Shown: positions 35,122 to 44,466 of the stretch, piece after piece
Position numbering within the stretch: position 1 is the first letter of the stretch
Layout of the letters: every line of letters begins with the position of its first letter
DNA from: Leucobacter komagatae
Lineage (GTDB): Bacteria; Actinomycetota; Actinomycetes; Actinomycetales; Microbacteriaceae
Assembly: GCF_000834055.1 (NCBI RefSeq)
Contig: NZ_JXSQ01000001.1
Coordinates: forward strand, 1-64,000
Length of the DNA stretch: 64,000 nucleotides
Direction of reading: 5' to 3'
Made by a program: the position numbers and the translations under genes
The notes under the pieces: model-generated
Database searches by the model: none
Told to the model about the DNA's origin: nothing
The model's input: the letters and a program-made list of their open reading frames with translations, nothing else

Positions 35122-37371
35122 GTGGAGGGTCCTGAAATCAAGTTCGCCGAGGCTGTTCTCGACAACGGCAAGTTCGGCAAGCGCACCATTCGCTTCGAGG
35201 CAGGCCGCCTCGCGCAGCAGGCACAGGGTGCCGTAGCTGCGTACCTCGACGAGGAGACGATGCTCCTCTCCGCCACGAGCGCATCGAAGCAGCCGAAGGA
35301 TCACTTCGACTTCTTCCCGCTCACCGTTGACGTCGAAGAGCGTTCGTACGCAGCCGGCAAGATCCCCGGCTCGTTCTTCCGCCGCGAGGGCCGCCCCTCG
35401 ACCGAGGCGATCCTCGTCTGCCGTCTCATCGACCGCCCGCTGCGCCCGTCGTTCGTCGACGGCCTCCGCAACGAGGTACAGATCGTTGTGACCGTCCTGT
35501 CGATCGCTCCCGGTGAGTTCTACGACGCGCTCGCGATCAACGCGGCGTCGATGTCGACTCAGATCTCGGGCCTGCCCTTCTCCGGTCCGATCGGTGGCGT
35601 GCGCCTCGCACTCATCGGCGACCAGTGGGTTGCGTTCCCGACCGTGGAGCAGCTGCAGGAAGCCGTCTTCGACCTCATGGTCGCCGGCCGCGTCGTCACG
35701 AAGGCTGACGGAACCGAAGACGTCGCCATCATGATGGTCGAGGCTGAGGCAACCGAGGGTTCGTGGAACCTCATCAAGGGCGGCGCGACCAAGCCCGACG
35801 AGGCAATCGTCGCGCAGGGTCTCGACGCTGCAAAGCCGTTCCTCAAGCAGCTCGTGAAGGCTCAGGAAGAGCTCGCGAAGCAGTCCGCGAAGGAGGTGCA
35901 GGAGTACCCGGTATTCCTGCCGTTCGCTGACGAGGTCTACGAGGCCGTTGCGGCGCTCGCAGAGACCGAGCTCTCGAAGATCTACCAGATTGCCGACAAG
36001 GTCGAGCGCCAGAACGCTGACGACGCCCTCAAGGCGAGCGTCAAGGAGGCCGTTGCGGCCAAGGTCGCCGCAGGCGAACTGCCCGCAGAGGCCGACGGCC
36101 AGGTCTCGGGTGCCTACAAGGCAGTGACGAAGAAGGTCGTTCGCGGCCGGATCCTCACCGAGGGTGCTCGTATCGACGGCCGTGGGCTGCGCGATATCCG
36201 TGCGCTCGACGCCGAGGTCCAGGTCATCCCGCGCGTGCACGGTTCGGCTATCTTCCAGCGCGGCGAGACCCAGATCATGGGTGTCACCACGCTGAACATG
36301 CTGAAGATGGAGCAGCAGATCGACTCGCTGTCACCCGTGACGAGCAAGCGCTACATGCACCATTACAACTTCCCGCCGTACTCGACCGGTGAGACCGGCC
36401 GCGTTGGCAGCCCGAAGCGTCGCGAGATCGGGCACGGCTTCCTCGCCGAGCGCGCACTCATGCCGGTGCTTCCCGCGCGCGATGAGTTCCCCTACGCGAT
36501 CCGCCAGGTCTCGGAGGCACTCAGCTCGAACGGTTCGACCTCGATGGGCTCGGTCTGCGCTTCGACGCTGTCGCTGCTCAACGCTGGTGTGCCGCTTCGC
36601 GCAGCCGTCGCTGGCATCGCGATGGGCCTCGTCTCCGACACCGTGAACGGCGAGACGCAGTACGCGACCCTCACCGACATTCTCGGTGCTGAGGACGCGC
36701 TCGGCGATATGGACTTCAAGGTCGCAGGTACCTCGGACTTCATCACCGCGCTGCAGCTCGACACCAAGCTCGACGGCATCCCAACGGACGTCCTCGTCGG
36801 CGCGCTCGCGCAGGCGAAGGAAGCCCGCACGGCGATCCTCGACGTGATGGATCAGGCGATCGACGCTCCCGACGAGATGGCGCCAACCGCGCCCCGCGTC
36901 ATCAGCGTGCAGATCCCGGTCGACAAGATCGGTGAGCTCATCGGCCCCAAGGGCAAGACGATCAACGGTATCCAGGACGAGACCGGCGCCGACATCTCGA
37001 TCGACGACGACGGCACCGTCTACATCGGTGCAGTCGACGGCCCCTCGGCCGAGGCTGCCCGCCTGCAGGTCAACGCAATTGCGAACCCGCAGAACCCCGA
37101 GGTTGGCGAGCAGTACCTCGGTACTGTCGTGAAGAACGCCGCGTTCGGCGCCTTCATCTCGCTCCTCCCGGGCAAGGATGGCCTGCTGCACATCTCCGAG
37201 GTGCGCAAGCTCGTCGGTGGCAAGCGCATCGACTCGGTCGACGAGGTACTCTCGGTCGGTCAGAAGATCCTCGTGAAGATCACGAAGACCGATGACCGTG
37301 GCAAGCTCTCGCTCGAGCCAGTGCTCGAGGAAGCCGCAGCTGACGCTCCGGCTGAGGCTGCTGCCGAGTAG
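35122..37371 (+). CDS. pnp: Polyribonucleotide nucleotidyltransferase (PNPase)
   Basis: 749 residues. 3'-5' phosphorolytic exoribonuclease. Order: first RNase PH domain ([27 protein letters not shown]), helical linker, second RNase PH domain ([17 protein letters not shown] and [10 protein letters not shown]), KH domain ([19 protein letters not shown]) and S1 domain ([24 protein letters not shown]). It acts in the cytoplasm as a trimer in RNA decay. GTG 35122 has AAGGAG upstream. The long structured leader suggests post-transcriptional autocontrol. Confidence 0.97.
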   Translation: MEGPEIKFAEAVLDNGKFGKRTIRFEAGRLAQQAQGAVAAYLDEETMLLSATSASKQPKDHFDFFPLTVDVEERSYAAGKIPGSFFRREGRPSTEAILVCRLIDRPLRPSFVDGLRNEVQIVVTVLSIAPGEFYDALAINAASMSTQISGLPFSGPIGGVRLALIGDQWVAFPTVEQLQEAVFDLMVAGRVVTKADGTEDVAIMMVEAEATEGSWNLIKGGATKPDEAIVAQGLDAAKPFLKQLVKAQEELAKQSAKEVQEYPVFLPFADEVYEAVAALAETELSKIYQIADKVERQNADDALKASVKEAVAAKVAAGELPAEADGQVSGAYKAVTKKVVRGRILTEGARIDGRGLRDIRALDAEVQVIPRVHGSAIFQRGETQIMGVTTLNMLKMEQQIDSLSPVTSKRYMHHYNFPPYSTGETGRVGSPKRREIGHGFLAERALMPVLPARDEFPYAIRQVSEALSSNGSTSMGSVCASTLSLLNAGVPLRAAVAGIAMGLVSDTVNGETQYATLTDILGAEDALGDMDFKVAGTSDFITALQLDTKLDGIPTDVLVGALAQAKEARTAILDVMDQAIDAPDEMAPTAPRVISVQIPVDKIGELIGPKGKTINGIQDETGADISIDDDGTVYIGAVDGPSAEAARLQVNAIANPQNPEVGEQYLGTVVKNAAFGAFISLLPGKDGLLHISEVRKLVGGKRIDSVDEVLSVGQKILVKITKTDDRGKLSLEPVLEEAAADAPAEAAAE

Positions 37372-37385
37372 TCACACGCTACACA

Positions 37386-37427
37386 AAAGCGCCCGTCGCT
37401 TCCCGGAAGGGGAGCGGCGGGCGCTTT
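37386..37427. terminator. Bidirectional terminator between pnp and the convergent gene
   Basis: 15-bp stem with one mismatch, AAAGCGCCCGTCGCT (37386-37400) with AGCGGCGGGCGCTTT (37413-37427). A/T flanks on both sides serve both directions. Confidence 0.75.
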
Positions 37428-37495
37428 GCCGTGTTTGCGCTCGTGCGGCTCGTCGCCACGGGTGGTGTGGCAGAGCTGAGCGCGAGCGGGGCCGG

Positions 37496-37744
37496 CTACT
37501 TCTCGCGGCTGGGGATAATGCCGAAGGCCACCCAGAAACCGAGGGCGTCGACGACGATGCCGCCGCCGAAGAGCCAGAATGCCCATTCGGGCACGCTGAA
37601 CGCGAGGCCCATCATGTAGAACCCGCCAAACACGAGCACCATGGCGAGCAGAATCAGCAGAATCTCTGACGCTGGCATGCGTGGGGTTGGCTCGAAGAGC
37701 TGCTCGGGTGCGGACTTCTCGGTGGTCGATTCGCCGAGAGACAT
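37496..37744 (-). CDS. Small two-span membrane protein, 82 residues
   Basis: ATG 37744 follows GAGGTAAG. A soluble N-terminus (1-25), spans at about 26-48 and 54-76 (LLILLAMVLVFGGFYMM; WAFWLFGGGIVVDALGFWVAF) and tail GIIPSREK. Similar in plan to the 79-residue protein at 9457-9696. It is divergent from the OhrR-type regulator with a 69-base gap holding an inverted repeat, so it is probably that regulator's target. Confidence 0.7.
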   Translation of the reverse strand: MSLGESTTEKSAPEQLFEPTPRMPASEILLILLAMVLVFGGFYMMGLAFSVPEWAFWLFGGGIVVDALGFWVAFGIIPSREK

Positions 37745-37762
37745 AACTTACCTCGCTAATGA

Positions 37763-37789
37763 TTCGTGCACTAATAAATGCGGTACGAA
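37763..37789. promoter_or_regulatory. Imperfect palindrome between membrane gene and OhrR-type regulator
   Basis: TTCGT (37763-37767) and ACGAA (37785-37789) enclose an AT-rich core, nested in the wider pair ACTTAC (37746-37751) and GTAAGT (37790-37795). TATAGG (37795-37800) could be the regulator's -10. Its place suits a shared operator. Confidence 0.45.
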
Positions 37790-37813
37790 GTAAGTATAGG
37801 TGAAGTGGGCGCA

Positions 37814-38317
37814 ATGCGCGAGAATAGGGGTGTGACTGACGTAGACCCTCTGCTGCTCGAGCGCCAGGTGTGCTTTGCACTCTCTGTTGCGTCTCGAAGC
37901 GTGATTGGCGCATACAAGCCCGTGCTCGATCCACTCGGCATCACGCACCCGCAGTACCTCGTCATGCTTGCGCTCTGGGAGCAACGACAGCTCTCGCTCA
38001 ATGAACTTGCTCAACTCCTGAGTCAGGAGCCGTCGACGCTGTCGCCACTCGTGAAGCGCCTTGAGCGTGAGGGGCTCGTCGCAAGGGTGCGCAGCGCGAA
38101 TGACGAGCGACGGCTTGAGATCACCCTCACGGAAGCGGGGGAGGCGCTGCGCGAGCGCGCGGTTGCCGTTCCCGGCGAGATGGCGAGGCGTCTCGGAATG
38201 AGTCTCGAGGAGCTCAGCTCGATCCACGAATCGATGCTGCGACTCGTGGAAGCTGCCAAGCGCGCGGGTGATACAGACGCTGCGCACACCGGGGCGACAG
38301 ACCCCGCTCAGGCTTAG
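37814..38317 (+). CDS. MarR-family regulator of OhrR type
   Basis: 167 residues from ATG 37814 (AGGTGAAGTGGG upstream); GTG 37832 is an alternative. The N-terminal block LLLERQVCFALSVASRSVIGAYKPVLDPLGITHPQYLVMLALWE matches the organic-peroxide sensor OhrR, where the single cysteine in QxCFAL is oxidised to release DNA. A winged helix follows (LSLNELAQLLSQEPSTLSPLVKRLE). OhrR usually sits beside ohr; here the partner is a small membrane protein and no ohr gene is within the window. Cysteine position and the following block are conserved; the usual tyrosine after CFAL is replaced by Ser. Confidence 0.85.
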   Translation: MRENRGVTDVDPLLLERQVCFALSVASRSVIGAYKPVLDPLGITHPQYLVMLALWEQRQLSLNELAQLLSQEPSTLSPLVKRLEREGLVARVRSANDERRLEITLTEAGEALRERAVAVPGEMARRLGMSLEELSSIHESMLRLVEAAKRAGDTDAAHTGATDPAQA

Positions 38318-38364
38318 CTCAGCTCAGACACGCGCTGAGGGAGCACTCTCACCGGTCAGCGGGC

Positions 38365-38376
38365 TAGTCTGGTGGG
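38365..38376 (+). promoter_or_regulatory. Leaderless promoter, -10 TAGTCT
   Basis: TAGTCT (38365-38370) is six bases before ATG 38377. Confidence 0.6.
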
Positions 38377-39732
38377 ATGCGCGAACCCATTCTGTTTCCC
38401 CTGGATCTGCCCGAACTCTCCGTTGAACTCGGCGGTGGGCGGATTCGGCGGACGGTCCACCCGAGCGGCTTGCGGATCCTCACCGAACACATGCCCGCAG
38501 CGCGGTCAGCCACCATCGGCTTCTGGATCGGCGTCGGCTCACGAGACGAGCAGGCCGAGCGGAACGACGCGCCGGGCAGCCTCGGCTCCACTCACTTCCT
38601 CGAGCACCTGCTGTTCAAAGGCACGCCAACCAATAGTGCGTACAAGATCGCGACGGACTTCGATCGGATTGGTGCCGAGCACAACGCGTTGACGGCGAAA
38701 GAATACACCTGCTACTACGCGAAGGTTCGCGACGCAGACTTCGAACTCGCCGTCGGATCGCTCGCTGACATGGTCACCAACTCGCTCCTCGACCCGGAGG
38801 AATTCGAGAACGAACGTGGCGTGATCCTCGAAGAACTCGCGATGGCCGCAGACGACCTCGGCGACGTCGCCAGCGAGCGCTTCTTCGAGGAGGTGCTCCA
38901 CGATCACCCGCTCGGGCGGCCGATCGGCGGAACACCGGAAACCATCCGCGCAGCGAAACGCGACGACGTCGACCACCACTACCGCGACCGCTACGATCCC
39001 TCGACGCTTGTCATCACCGCCGCTGGTGCGGTGGACCACGACCGCCTCGTCGAGCTCGTACTCCAGGCGCTGGCCGCCTCGCACGAGGAACGGTGGCACA
39101 CCGACCGCGAGCGCACCCCCGTGCGCCGTGGACGAGGCACGACGCCTGACGCTCCAGCAGCAGCAGCACCCAAGATCGTGAAGGTCGAGCGCCCAAGCGA
39201 GCAGATTAACCTCCTGCTCGGCACCCGCGGCTTCGTCGCAGGCGACCCGCGCCGCTTCGCGTTCGGGATGATGAACTCCGTGCTCGGCGGCGGAATGTCG
39301 AGCCGCCTGTTCCAGGAGATCCGAGAGAAGCGCGGCCTCGCGTACACGACCTATTCATTCGGCGCGAGCTACTCCGACGAAGGCCTCTTCGGTATCTTCG
39401 CTGGCAGCGCGCCGGAGAAGACAGCGCAGGTGATCGAGCTCAGCAAGCTTGAGCTCGCGCGCATCGCTTCCGACGGCATCACCGAGGAGGAATTCGAACG
39501 TTCGCTCGGCCAGATCGCCGGCTCGTCTGCGCTCGCCCTCGAAGACACCGAGACGCGGATGGGGCGGTTGGCCCGCGCCGAGCTCGGCTCGGGTGAGCTG
39601 TACGACCTCGATACCTCGCTCGAGCAGTTCGCTGCGGTGACGGCAGACGAGATTAAAGCAGTCGCAGCGCATTTTGCGAACGCGCCGCTCACCGTAGTCG
39701 CTGTCGGCGACACGACGAAGTCGGGACTCTAG
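38377..39732 (+). CDS. M16-family zinc metallopeptidase
   Basis: 451 residues, the mitochondrial-processing-peptidase-like type. The inverted zinc motif HFLEH gives ligands His73 and His77 with catalytic Glu76; the third ligand is in GVILEELAM (Glu152/153). The C-terminal half has NSVLGGGMSSRLFQEIREKRGLAY, the substrate-clamping arm. Cytoplasmic by absence of a signal peptide. In actinobacteria this gene commonly lies near pnp and dapB, as here. Leaderless start. The targets of these peptidases in bacteria are not well known. Confidence 0.92.
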   Translation: MREPILFPLDLPELSVELGGGRIRRTVHPSGLRILTEHMPAARSATIGFWIGVGSRDEQAERNDAPGSLGSTHFLEHLLFKGTPTNSAYKIATDFDRIGAEHNALTAKEYTCYYAKVRDADFELAVGSLADMVTNSLLDPEEFENERGVILEELAMAADDLGDVASERFFEEVLHDHPLGRPIGGTPETIRAAKRDDVDHHYRDRYDPSTLVITAAGAVDHDRLVELVLQALAASHEERWHTDRERTPVRRGRGTTPDAPAAAAPKIVKVERPSEQINLLLGTRGFVAGDPRRFAFGMMNSVLGGGMSSRLFQEIREKRGLAYTTYSFGASYSDEGLFGIFAGSAPEKTAQVIELSKLELARIASDGITEEEFERSLGQIAGSSALALEDTETRMGRLARAELGSGELYDLDTSLEQFAAVTADEIKAVAAHFANAPLTVVAVGDTTKSGL

Positions 39733-39777
39733 TACACCAGGGGGTGGGGCGACGCTGGTCGCCGCACCCCAGGGAGG

Positions 39778-41298
39778 CTACTCGCCCCGCAGCCGGCGCA
39801 GTCCGGCCCGCCAGTACAGCTGAATGGTCGGAAGCCGCTTGCCCTCGTACTTCGCGAGGATCGACGGAATGAGCTGCTTCGTGTCTGCGGTGAGCGCGTA
39901 GTGTTCCTCCTGCGCGCGGCGGCGTGTGATGAGCATCCCAACGTCGACTCCGTGCGCCACAATCTCCCCGGGCCCACTGCTGCGGAACCAAAACGCCTCA
40001 TCTGGTTCGGCGATCTCCTGCCAGTCAATGTCGGCAGACAGGAACTCGAGTGCACCGCCCGGGCCAATGCGGTACCGGCCAGTGCGCGGGGCGACGACGG
40101 TGCGCTCGGTCGCCGGTCGCTGGTGCTGAATCACGAGCGTGCTCCAAGTCTGGTGGCCAAGTGCGCGGCTTCGCTCGGCCTGGATCTCTTCGAGGTCGAG
40201 CGTGAACTCAGCCCCAGAGTATTCGAGCACGTGGTAGGCGAACATCGGCAGCGTTGACTGCGCCTCGTGGCCGCCCGGCGAGTGCGACAGCCCCTGCAGG
40301 TTGGAGTGCGAAGCAGACCCAGTGATCCGCGGATTGAGTTCGCCGAGATAGACCTCACCGGTGTCGGTGTCGACGAGGAGATCGATTCCGAGGGTTCCGC
40401 GATAGCCCTCGAGGGCGAGGCGATCACTGAATCGCTGCACCAGGTCAACGGCTCGCTGGCGGGTGTCCTCGGGGATCACGTCTGGATAGAGCTCGCTGCC
40501 TGCCCAACCGCCCTTGTACTGGGTGAGTTCAGGATGGCCGGTAACCTCTCGCAGTACCGGACCGACGACCGTGCCTGCGCGCGTGATCACCGCGTCGGCA
40601 GCGAACGAGCGATGGTTGATGCGCCGCATGACCTTGATCGTCGGGGCGGAGCTCCCTGTGCCCGAGATTTCGCCGGCTACGCGGTCGAAGTCCTGCTCCG
40701 AAGAGACGAAGAACGTGGTGCGGCCGGAGTCACCGTACGGCAGCTGAACGACAAGCTCGGCGCCGAGCCCCGCGGCATCTGCCTGCGAGCGGAGATCGTC
40801 CCAGCTCGCGACAGTGGTGAGGATGTTCGGCACGCTCTGGGCCCCAGCGTCGTTGCCGATCTGGGTGGTCACAATCTTGGAGTCCAGGTGCTCTCGGAGC
40901 TGGACTGGGGGCATGATGAGCTCGTAGCCCAGCTCCCTGCAGAGCCGCTCCGCAGCCTCATCGAACATCGAAATAACGACCTGCGGTGTGAACCCGGCCG
41001 GGGTGTGCTTGCGGATGTACGCCTGGACCTGCTCGTTCCCGAGCAGCCACTTCACGACGTTGAGATTGCCGCGCGGCTCAAGCTTTGGCACGTTCGTTGG
41101 TGAGAACGAATGCGGGTTGGCACCGTCCCAGCTGTCGCTGAGCGTGATGTACCTGAACCCGCCGACGGCCCGGTCTACGCCGAGGAGATTCGTCGCGCTC
41201 CGGCTGATGTAGAAGATCGGTTGCAAAGACTCGGCAAGGTACGTCTTGATCTCGGCGAGTGTGCGGAGCGTCGCCTTCGGCGGCTGAGCAGCAGTCAT
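39778..41298 (-). CDS. ATP-grasp / biotin-carboxylase-like protein
   Basis: 506 residues. The middle (about 150-350) looks like an ATP-grasp fold: ELVVQLPYGDSGRTTFFV (ATP-binding loop), GGWAGSELYPDVIP, LEGYRGTLGIDLLVDTDTGEVYLGELNPRITGSASH (metal-binding Glu-x-Asn). N-terminal PIFYISRSATNLLGVDRAVGG and the C-terminal part are particular to this group. Members are annotated as biotin carboxylase-like, but no carboxyltransferase or biotin carrier lies near, so it is more likely a carboxylate-amine or similar ligase of unknown substrate. Leaderless start from TACCCT, divergent from dapB. Confidence 0.75.
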   Translation of the reverse strand: MTAAQPPKATLRTLAEIKTYLAESLQPIFYISRSATNLLGVDRAVGGFRYITLSDSWDGANPHSFSPTNVPKLEPRGNLNVVKWLLGNEQVQAYIRKHTPAGFTPQVVISMFDEAAERLCRELGYELIMPPVQLREHLDSKIVTTQIGNDAGAQSVPNILTTVASWDDLRSQADAAGLGAELVVQLPYGDSGRTTFFVSSEQDFDRVAGEISGTGSSAPTIKVMRRINHRSFAADAVITRAGTVVGPVLREVTGHPELTQYKGGWAGSELYPDVIPEDTRQRAVDLVQRFSDRLALEGYRGTLGIDLLVDTDTGEVYLGELNPRITGSASHSNLQGLSHSPGGHEAQSTLPMFAYHVLEYSGAEFTLDLEEIQAERSRALGHQTWSTLVIQHQRPATERTVVAPRTGRYRIGPGGALEFLSADIDWQEIAEPDEAFWFRSSGPGEIVAHGVDVGMLITRRRAQEEHYALTADTKQLIPSILAKYEGKRLPTIQLYWRAGLRRLRGE

Positions 41299-41339
41299 AC
41301 TTCGAGGGTACCGCAGGCGCGCCTAGGTAGAATCGAAAC
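41299..41339. promoter_or_regulatory. Interlocked divergent leaderless promoters
   Basis: Only 41 bases separate the two start codons. The leftward -10 TACCCT occupies 41305-41310 (minus strand) and the rightward -10 TAGAAT occupies 41328-41333; each is six bases from its ATG. The 17 bases between them make each -10 fall exactly where the other's -35 would be. Confidence 0.65.
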
Positions 41340-42095
41340 ATGAGCGCGAGTGTGATGAGTGTTGCGGTGGCCGGGGCATCCGGACGACTAGGTCGACTGA
41401 TCTGCGAGGTGGTCGAAGCGCATCCCGAATTTGAGCTCGCAGCGCGGCTCACGAGCGCGAGCGGCCCGGACGATGGCGCGCAAGCACACATCTTCGTCGA
41501 CGTGACGACGCCCGAGGCGTCGCCGGAGCTTGTCGAGCGTGCGGTGCGACGCGGGCAGCGCGTTCTCGTCGGCACGAGCGGCTGGTCCGCGGAGCGGATC
41601 GAAGGGCTGCAGCGGATCGTCGACGAGGTCGACGAAGCCGCGGTGATTCTTGTGCCCAACTTCTCGCTCGGCTCGGTGCTTGGGACCGCACTGGCACAGA
41701 TCGCCGCACCCTTCTTCGCATCTGTCGAGGTTGTCGAGGCGCACCACCAGTCGAAGATCGATTCACCGTCAGGCACCGCGGTGCGCACGGCGGAACTCAT
41801 CGCAGCCTCTCGCGCCGCTGCCGGAGCGGTGCCGGTCAGTGCGCCGTACGCCGACCAACGAGCTCGCGGTGAACTGGTTGCCGGTGTGCCGGTGCACAGC
41901 CTCAGGCTGAGCGGCATTGCCGCCCAGCAGGAGGTGCGGTTTGGGGGAGCAGGCGAAACCCTGACGATCAAGCACGACACCCTCTCAAACGACTCCTATG
42001 TTGCGGGCGTGCGAGCCGGGCTCGAAGCGCTTCGCACGAGCTCGGGGCTCACCGTCGGCCTTGACCGCATTCTCGGGATCGGCGGCGTCGCATGA
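41340..42095 (+). CDS. dapB: 4-hydroxy-tetrahydrodipicolinate reductase
   Basis: 251 residues. Reduces the DapA product in the diaminopimelate/lysine pathway. N-terminal Rossmann motif VAVAGASGRLGR; catalytic motif EAHHQSKIDSPSGTA with His135, His136 and Lys139. Length and motifs fit actinobacterial DapB. Leaderless ATG. The next gene overlaps by four bases (ATGA). Confidence 0.95.
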   Translation: MSASVMSVAVAGASGRLGRLICEVVEAHPEFELAARLTSASGPDDGAQAHIFVDVTTPEASPELVERAVRRGQRVLVGTSGWSAERIEGLQRIVDEVDEAAVILVPNFSLGSVLGTALAQIAAPFFASVEVVEAHHQSKIDSPSGTAVRTAELIAASRAAAGAVPVSAPYADQRARGELVAGVPVHSLRLSGIAAQQEVRFGGAGETLTIKHDTLSNDSYVAGVRAGLEALRTSSGLTVGLDRILGIGGVA

Positions 42096-42568
42096 GCCCC
42101 CGTATCCGCGCTGTAGCCGGCGTCGCGTTCATGAGCGTGTTGCTCGTGCTGTACTTCGTCTTCGCTGGCGTTCGCGCAGTCGCCTTGCTGCAGTCCGCCG
42201 AGCCGATCGCGATCGCAATGGGCGTCGCGCTCCTGGTCTTGCCTCTGCTCGGGGCTTGGGCCCTCGTGCGCGAAATCATGTTCGGTTTCACCTCGACGAA
42301 GCTCGTGGACGCGCTCTCGGAGGAGGGCGCCCTGCCCGAGGAACTCACCGACCCCGAGGTTACGCGGGGCACTGTTCGTGACATCGCCGACGCGGCATTT
42401 CCGCGGTACAAGGAGGCGGCAGAGGCAGACGCCGCCGACTGGCGGTCATACATGCGGCTCGGGCTTGTCTACGATGCCGCCGGCGATCGAAAGCGCGCAA
42501 GAAGTGCGATTCGGCACGCGATTTCACTGAATCGCAACGAGTTTCGTGGAATCGTGCCCAAGAATTAG
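42092..42568 (+). CDS. Membrane-anchored TPR-like protein
   Basis: 158 residues. Two N-terminal hydrophobic spans (about 8-30 and 40-60), then a soluble part with one or two TPR-like helices (DWRSYMRLGLVYDAAGDRKRARSAIRHAISLN). Coupled to dapB through an ATGA overlap, an arrangement I believe is common in Microbacteriaceae. Role unknown; probably a scaffold in the membrane. Confidence 0.75.
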   Translation: MSPRIRAVAGVAFMSVLLVLYFVFAGVRAVALLQSAEPIAIAMGVALLVLPLLGAWALVREIMFGFTSTKLVDALSEEGALPEELTDPEVTRGTVRDIADAAFPRYKEAAEADAADWRSYMRLGLVYDAAGDRKRARSAIRHAISLNRNEFRGIVPKN

Positions 42569-42666
42569 GGCATTTCGTTGCTTGCGGCTTACAATTTTCG
42601 GCGGATCACAGCGACTACGCCCGACATGGGCCGGTCGCTTCATGCGATTGAAAATGGTGCAACGCA

Positions 42667-44265
42667 ATGAGCAAGTACGACCTCGGTGAGGCGGACCCCT
42701 CAACCCGAACACTCGACTCAGTTTCGGGAATCAGCAAGAAGGGCCTCGAGTCCGGCACCGTCGGTGTCGTCGGAGCCCTCGTAATTGGCCTCTCCGTCTG
42801 CGCTCCGGCCTACACGCTCACCTCGGCGATCGGGCCAGCGGCGAGCGAGGTCGGTTACCAGACCCCGGCGATCTTCCTCATGGGCTTTCTGCCCATGCTG
42901 CTCGTCGCGATCGGTTACCGTGCACTGAACACGGCGATGCCGGACTCGGGGACGTCGTTCACGTGGGCGACCAGGACCTTTGGTCCGTGGGTCGGGTGGA
43001 TGGCCGGGTGGGGCCTCATCGCCGCGACCGTGCTGGTGCTATCGAACCTCGCCGGCGTCGCCGTCGAGTTCCTCTTCCAGTCGATTGCGATTATCGCGGA
43101 CAACCCCGACATTGCGCTCATCGCCGAGAACAAGTTCATCAACATCCTCGTCTGTCTCGCGTTCATGACGATCGCGACCTTCATTTCGTACCGCGGCATG
43201 ACCTCCACGAAGGTGTTCCAGTACATCACTGTCGTCTTCCAGATGGGCGTCATGATCTGGTTCGCTGTCGCGATGTTCATAGGTGCAGCCGACCCGTCGA
43301 ACACCGAGGGCCGCATGCCTGAGCTCTCCTGGTTCAACCCGCTTGAGGTGCCGAGCTTCAGCGCGTTTGCTGCGGGCATCGCCGTGTCGATCTTCGTGTA
43401 CTGGGGCTGGGACACCGTGCTTACCATGGGTGAGGAAACGAAGAAGTCGAAGGGTCGCTTCTCGACTGAGAGCAAGGCTGCGATGATCCTCGTGCTCATC
43501 CTCGTCTTCATGTACGTCGGAACCGCTGCGGCGACCGTCGCATTCGCGGGGATCGGCGACGGGCCAACCGGCCTTGGCAACTCAGACATTGCTGAGAACG
43601 TCTTCGCGGCGCTCGCACACCCGGTGATGGGCCCCGCGGCGATCTTCCTCTCGCTCGCGATCCTCGTATCAGCTATGGCATCGATCAACTCCACGGCGAT
43701 CTCGCCAGCGCGTACACTGCTCGCAATGTCGCACTACGGGGCGCTTCCAGCTGCGATCAAGAAGATCCACCCGAAGCACAAGTCGCCATACGTTGCCCTG
43801 TTCCTCTCGTCGATCGTCGCCTCGGTGTTCTACGCGATCATGCGCTTCATCAGCGAGGACGTGCTCTGGGACACGATCACCGCCCTCGGCATGATGGTCT
43901 GCTTCTACTACGGCATCACGGCACTTGCGAGCACCTGGTACTTCAGGAAGTCCGCGCTCGGTGAGGGATTTGGATCGATGCTGTCGAAGGTGATCTTGCC
44001 CGGCCTTGGCGGCCTGCTATTGCTCGTCGTCTTCGTGCAGACCACTGTCGACAGCCTTGACCCGTCCGCGGGCTCCGGGAGCAACATTGCGGGCATCGGC
44101 CTCGTCGGCCTCATCGGGATCGTGATGCTCGGCATCGGCGTCGTCCTGATGTTCGTCCAGTCTCGCTTCTCACCACGGTTCTTCAAGGGCGAGGTGCTGA
44201 GCAAGGCCGACGCCACGACGGACACGTCGGCGTTTGAGCTGTTTGACGACGGGCTCGAGGGCTAG
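42667..44265 (+). CDS. APC-superfamily amino-acid permease
   Basis: 532 residues with about twelve to fourteen spans. The N-terminal signature GVVGALVIGLSVCAPAYTLTSAIGP and NTAMPDSGTSFTWATRTFGPWVGWMAGW, and later MASINSTAISPARTLLAMSHYGALP, mark the amino acid-polyamine-organocation family. Substrate not predictable. ATG 42667 has no strong ribosome site; upstream bases are AT-richer. It ends at a large palindrome. Confidence 0.9.
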   Translation: MSKYDLGEADPSTRTLDSVSGISKKGLESGTVGVVGALVIGLSVCAPAYTLTSAIGPAASEVGYQTPAIFLMGFLPMLLVAIGYRALNTAMPDSGTSFTWATRTFGPWVGWMAGWGLIAATVLVLSNLAGVAVEFLFQSIAIIADNPDIALIAENKFINILVCLAFMTIATFISYRGMTSTKVFQYITVVFQMGVMIWFAVAMFIGAADPSNTEGRMPELSWFNPLEVPSFSAFAAGIAVSIFVYWGWDTVLTMGEETKKSKGRFSTESKAAMILVLILVFMYVGTAAATVAFAGIGDGPTGLGNSDIAENVFAALAHPVMGPAAIFLSLAILVSAMASINSTAISPARTLLAMSHYGALPAAIKKIHPKHKSPYVALFLSSIVASVFYAIMRFISEDVLWDTITALGMMVCFYYGITALASTWYFRKSALGEGFGSMLSKVILPGLGGLLLLVVFVQTTVDSLDPSAGSGSNIAGIGLVGLIGIVMLGIGVVLMFVQSRFSPRFFKGEVLSKADATTDTSAFELFDDGLEG

Positions 44266-44278
44266 CACAGGAAGCCTC

Positions 44279-44330
44279 AACGGCCCGTCAGCGGGGTGAC
44301 GCGATCGCGTCACCCCGCTGACGGGCCGTT
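44279..44330 (+). terminator. 52-bp perfect palindrome, terminator
   Basis: Bases 44279-44304 are the exact reverse complement of 44305-44330 with no spacer; the centre is GACGCGATCGCGTC and the ends AACGG and CCGTT. It follows the permease stop by 13 bases and is trailed by TCGTGT. In RNA it forms a hairpin with a minimal loop. Confidence 0.75.
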
Positions 44331-44454
44331 TCGTGTATTGCTGGCTGGTGGTGCCGCGAATGGGCTCGCGCGGTGACAGCTTCCTCGCGATGCTCCGCGC
44401 CCGCAATATCGCCCGTGTTGACTCGGCTGGATTCCGCTCCCATGGCCCTCGCGG

Positions 44455-44466
44455 TACGATTGTTCT
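44455..44466 (+). promoter_or_regulatory. Leaderless promoter of thyA, -10 TACGAT
   Basis: TACGAT (44455-44460) is six bases before ATG 44467. Confidence 0.6.

Noticed and set aside
35101-36240. A 379-codon open frame antisense to pnp, and similar long antisense frames over serA, ilvB and the ATPase at 20069
   Set aside because: High GC with codon bias leaves the opposite strand open; these have His/Arg/Asp-rich, non-family composition and no ribosome sites.
39778-41298. Calling this a true biotin carboxylase
   Set aside because: No carboxyltransferase or biotin carrier is nearby, and only the ATP-grasp part is recognisable.
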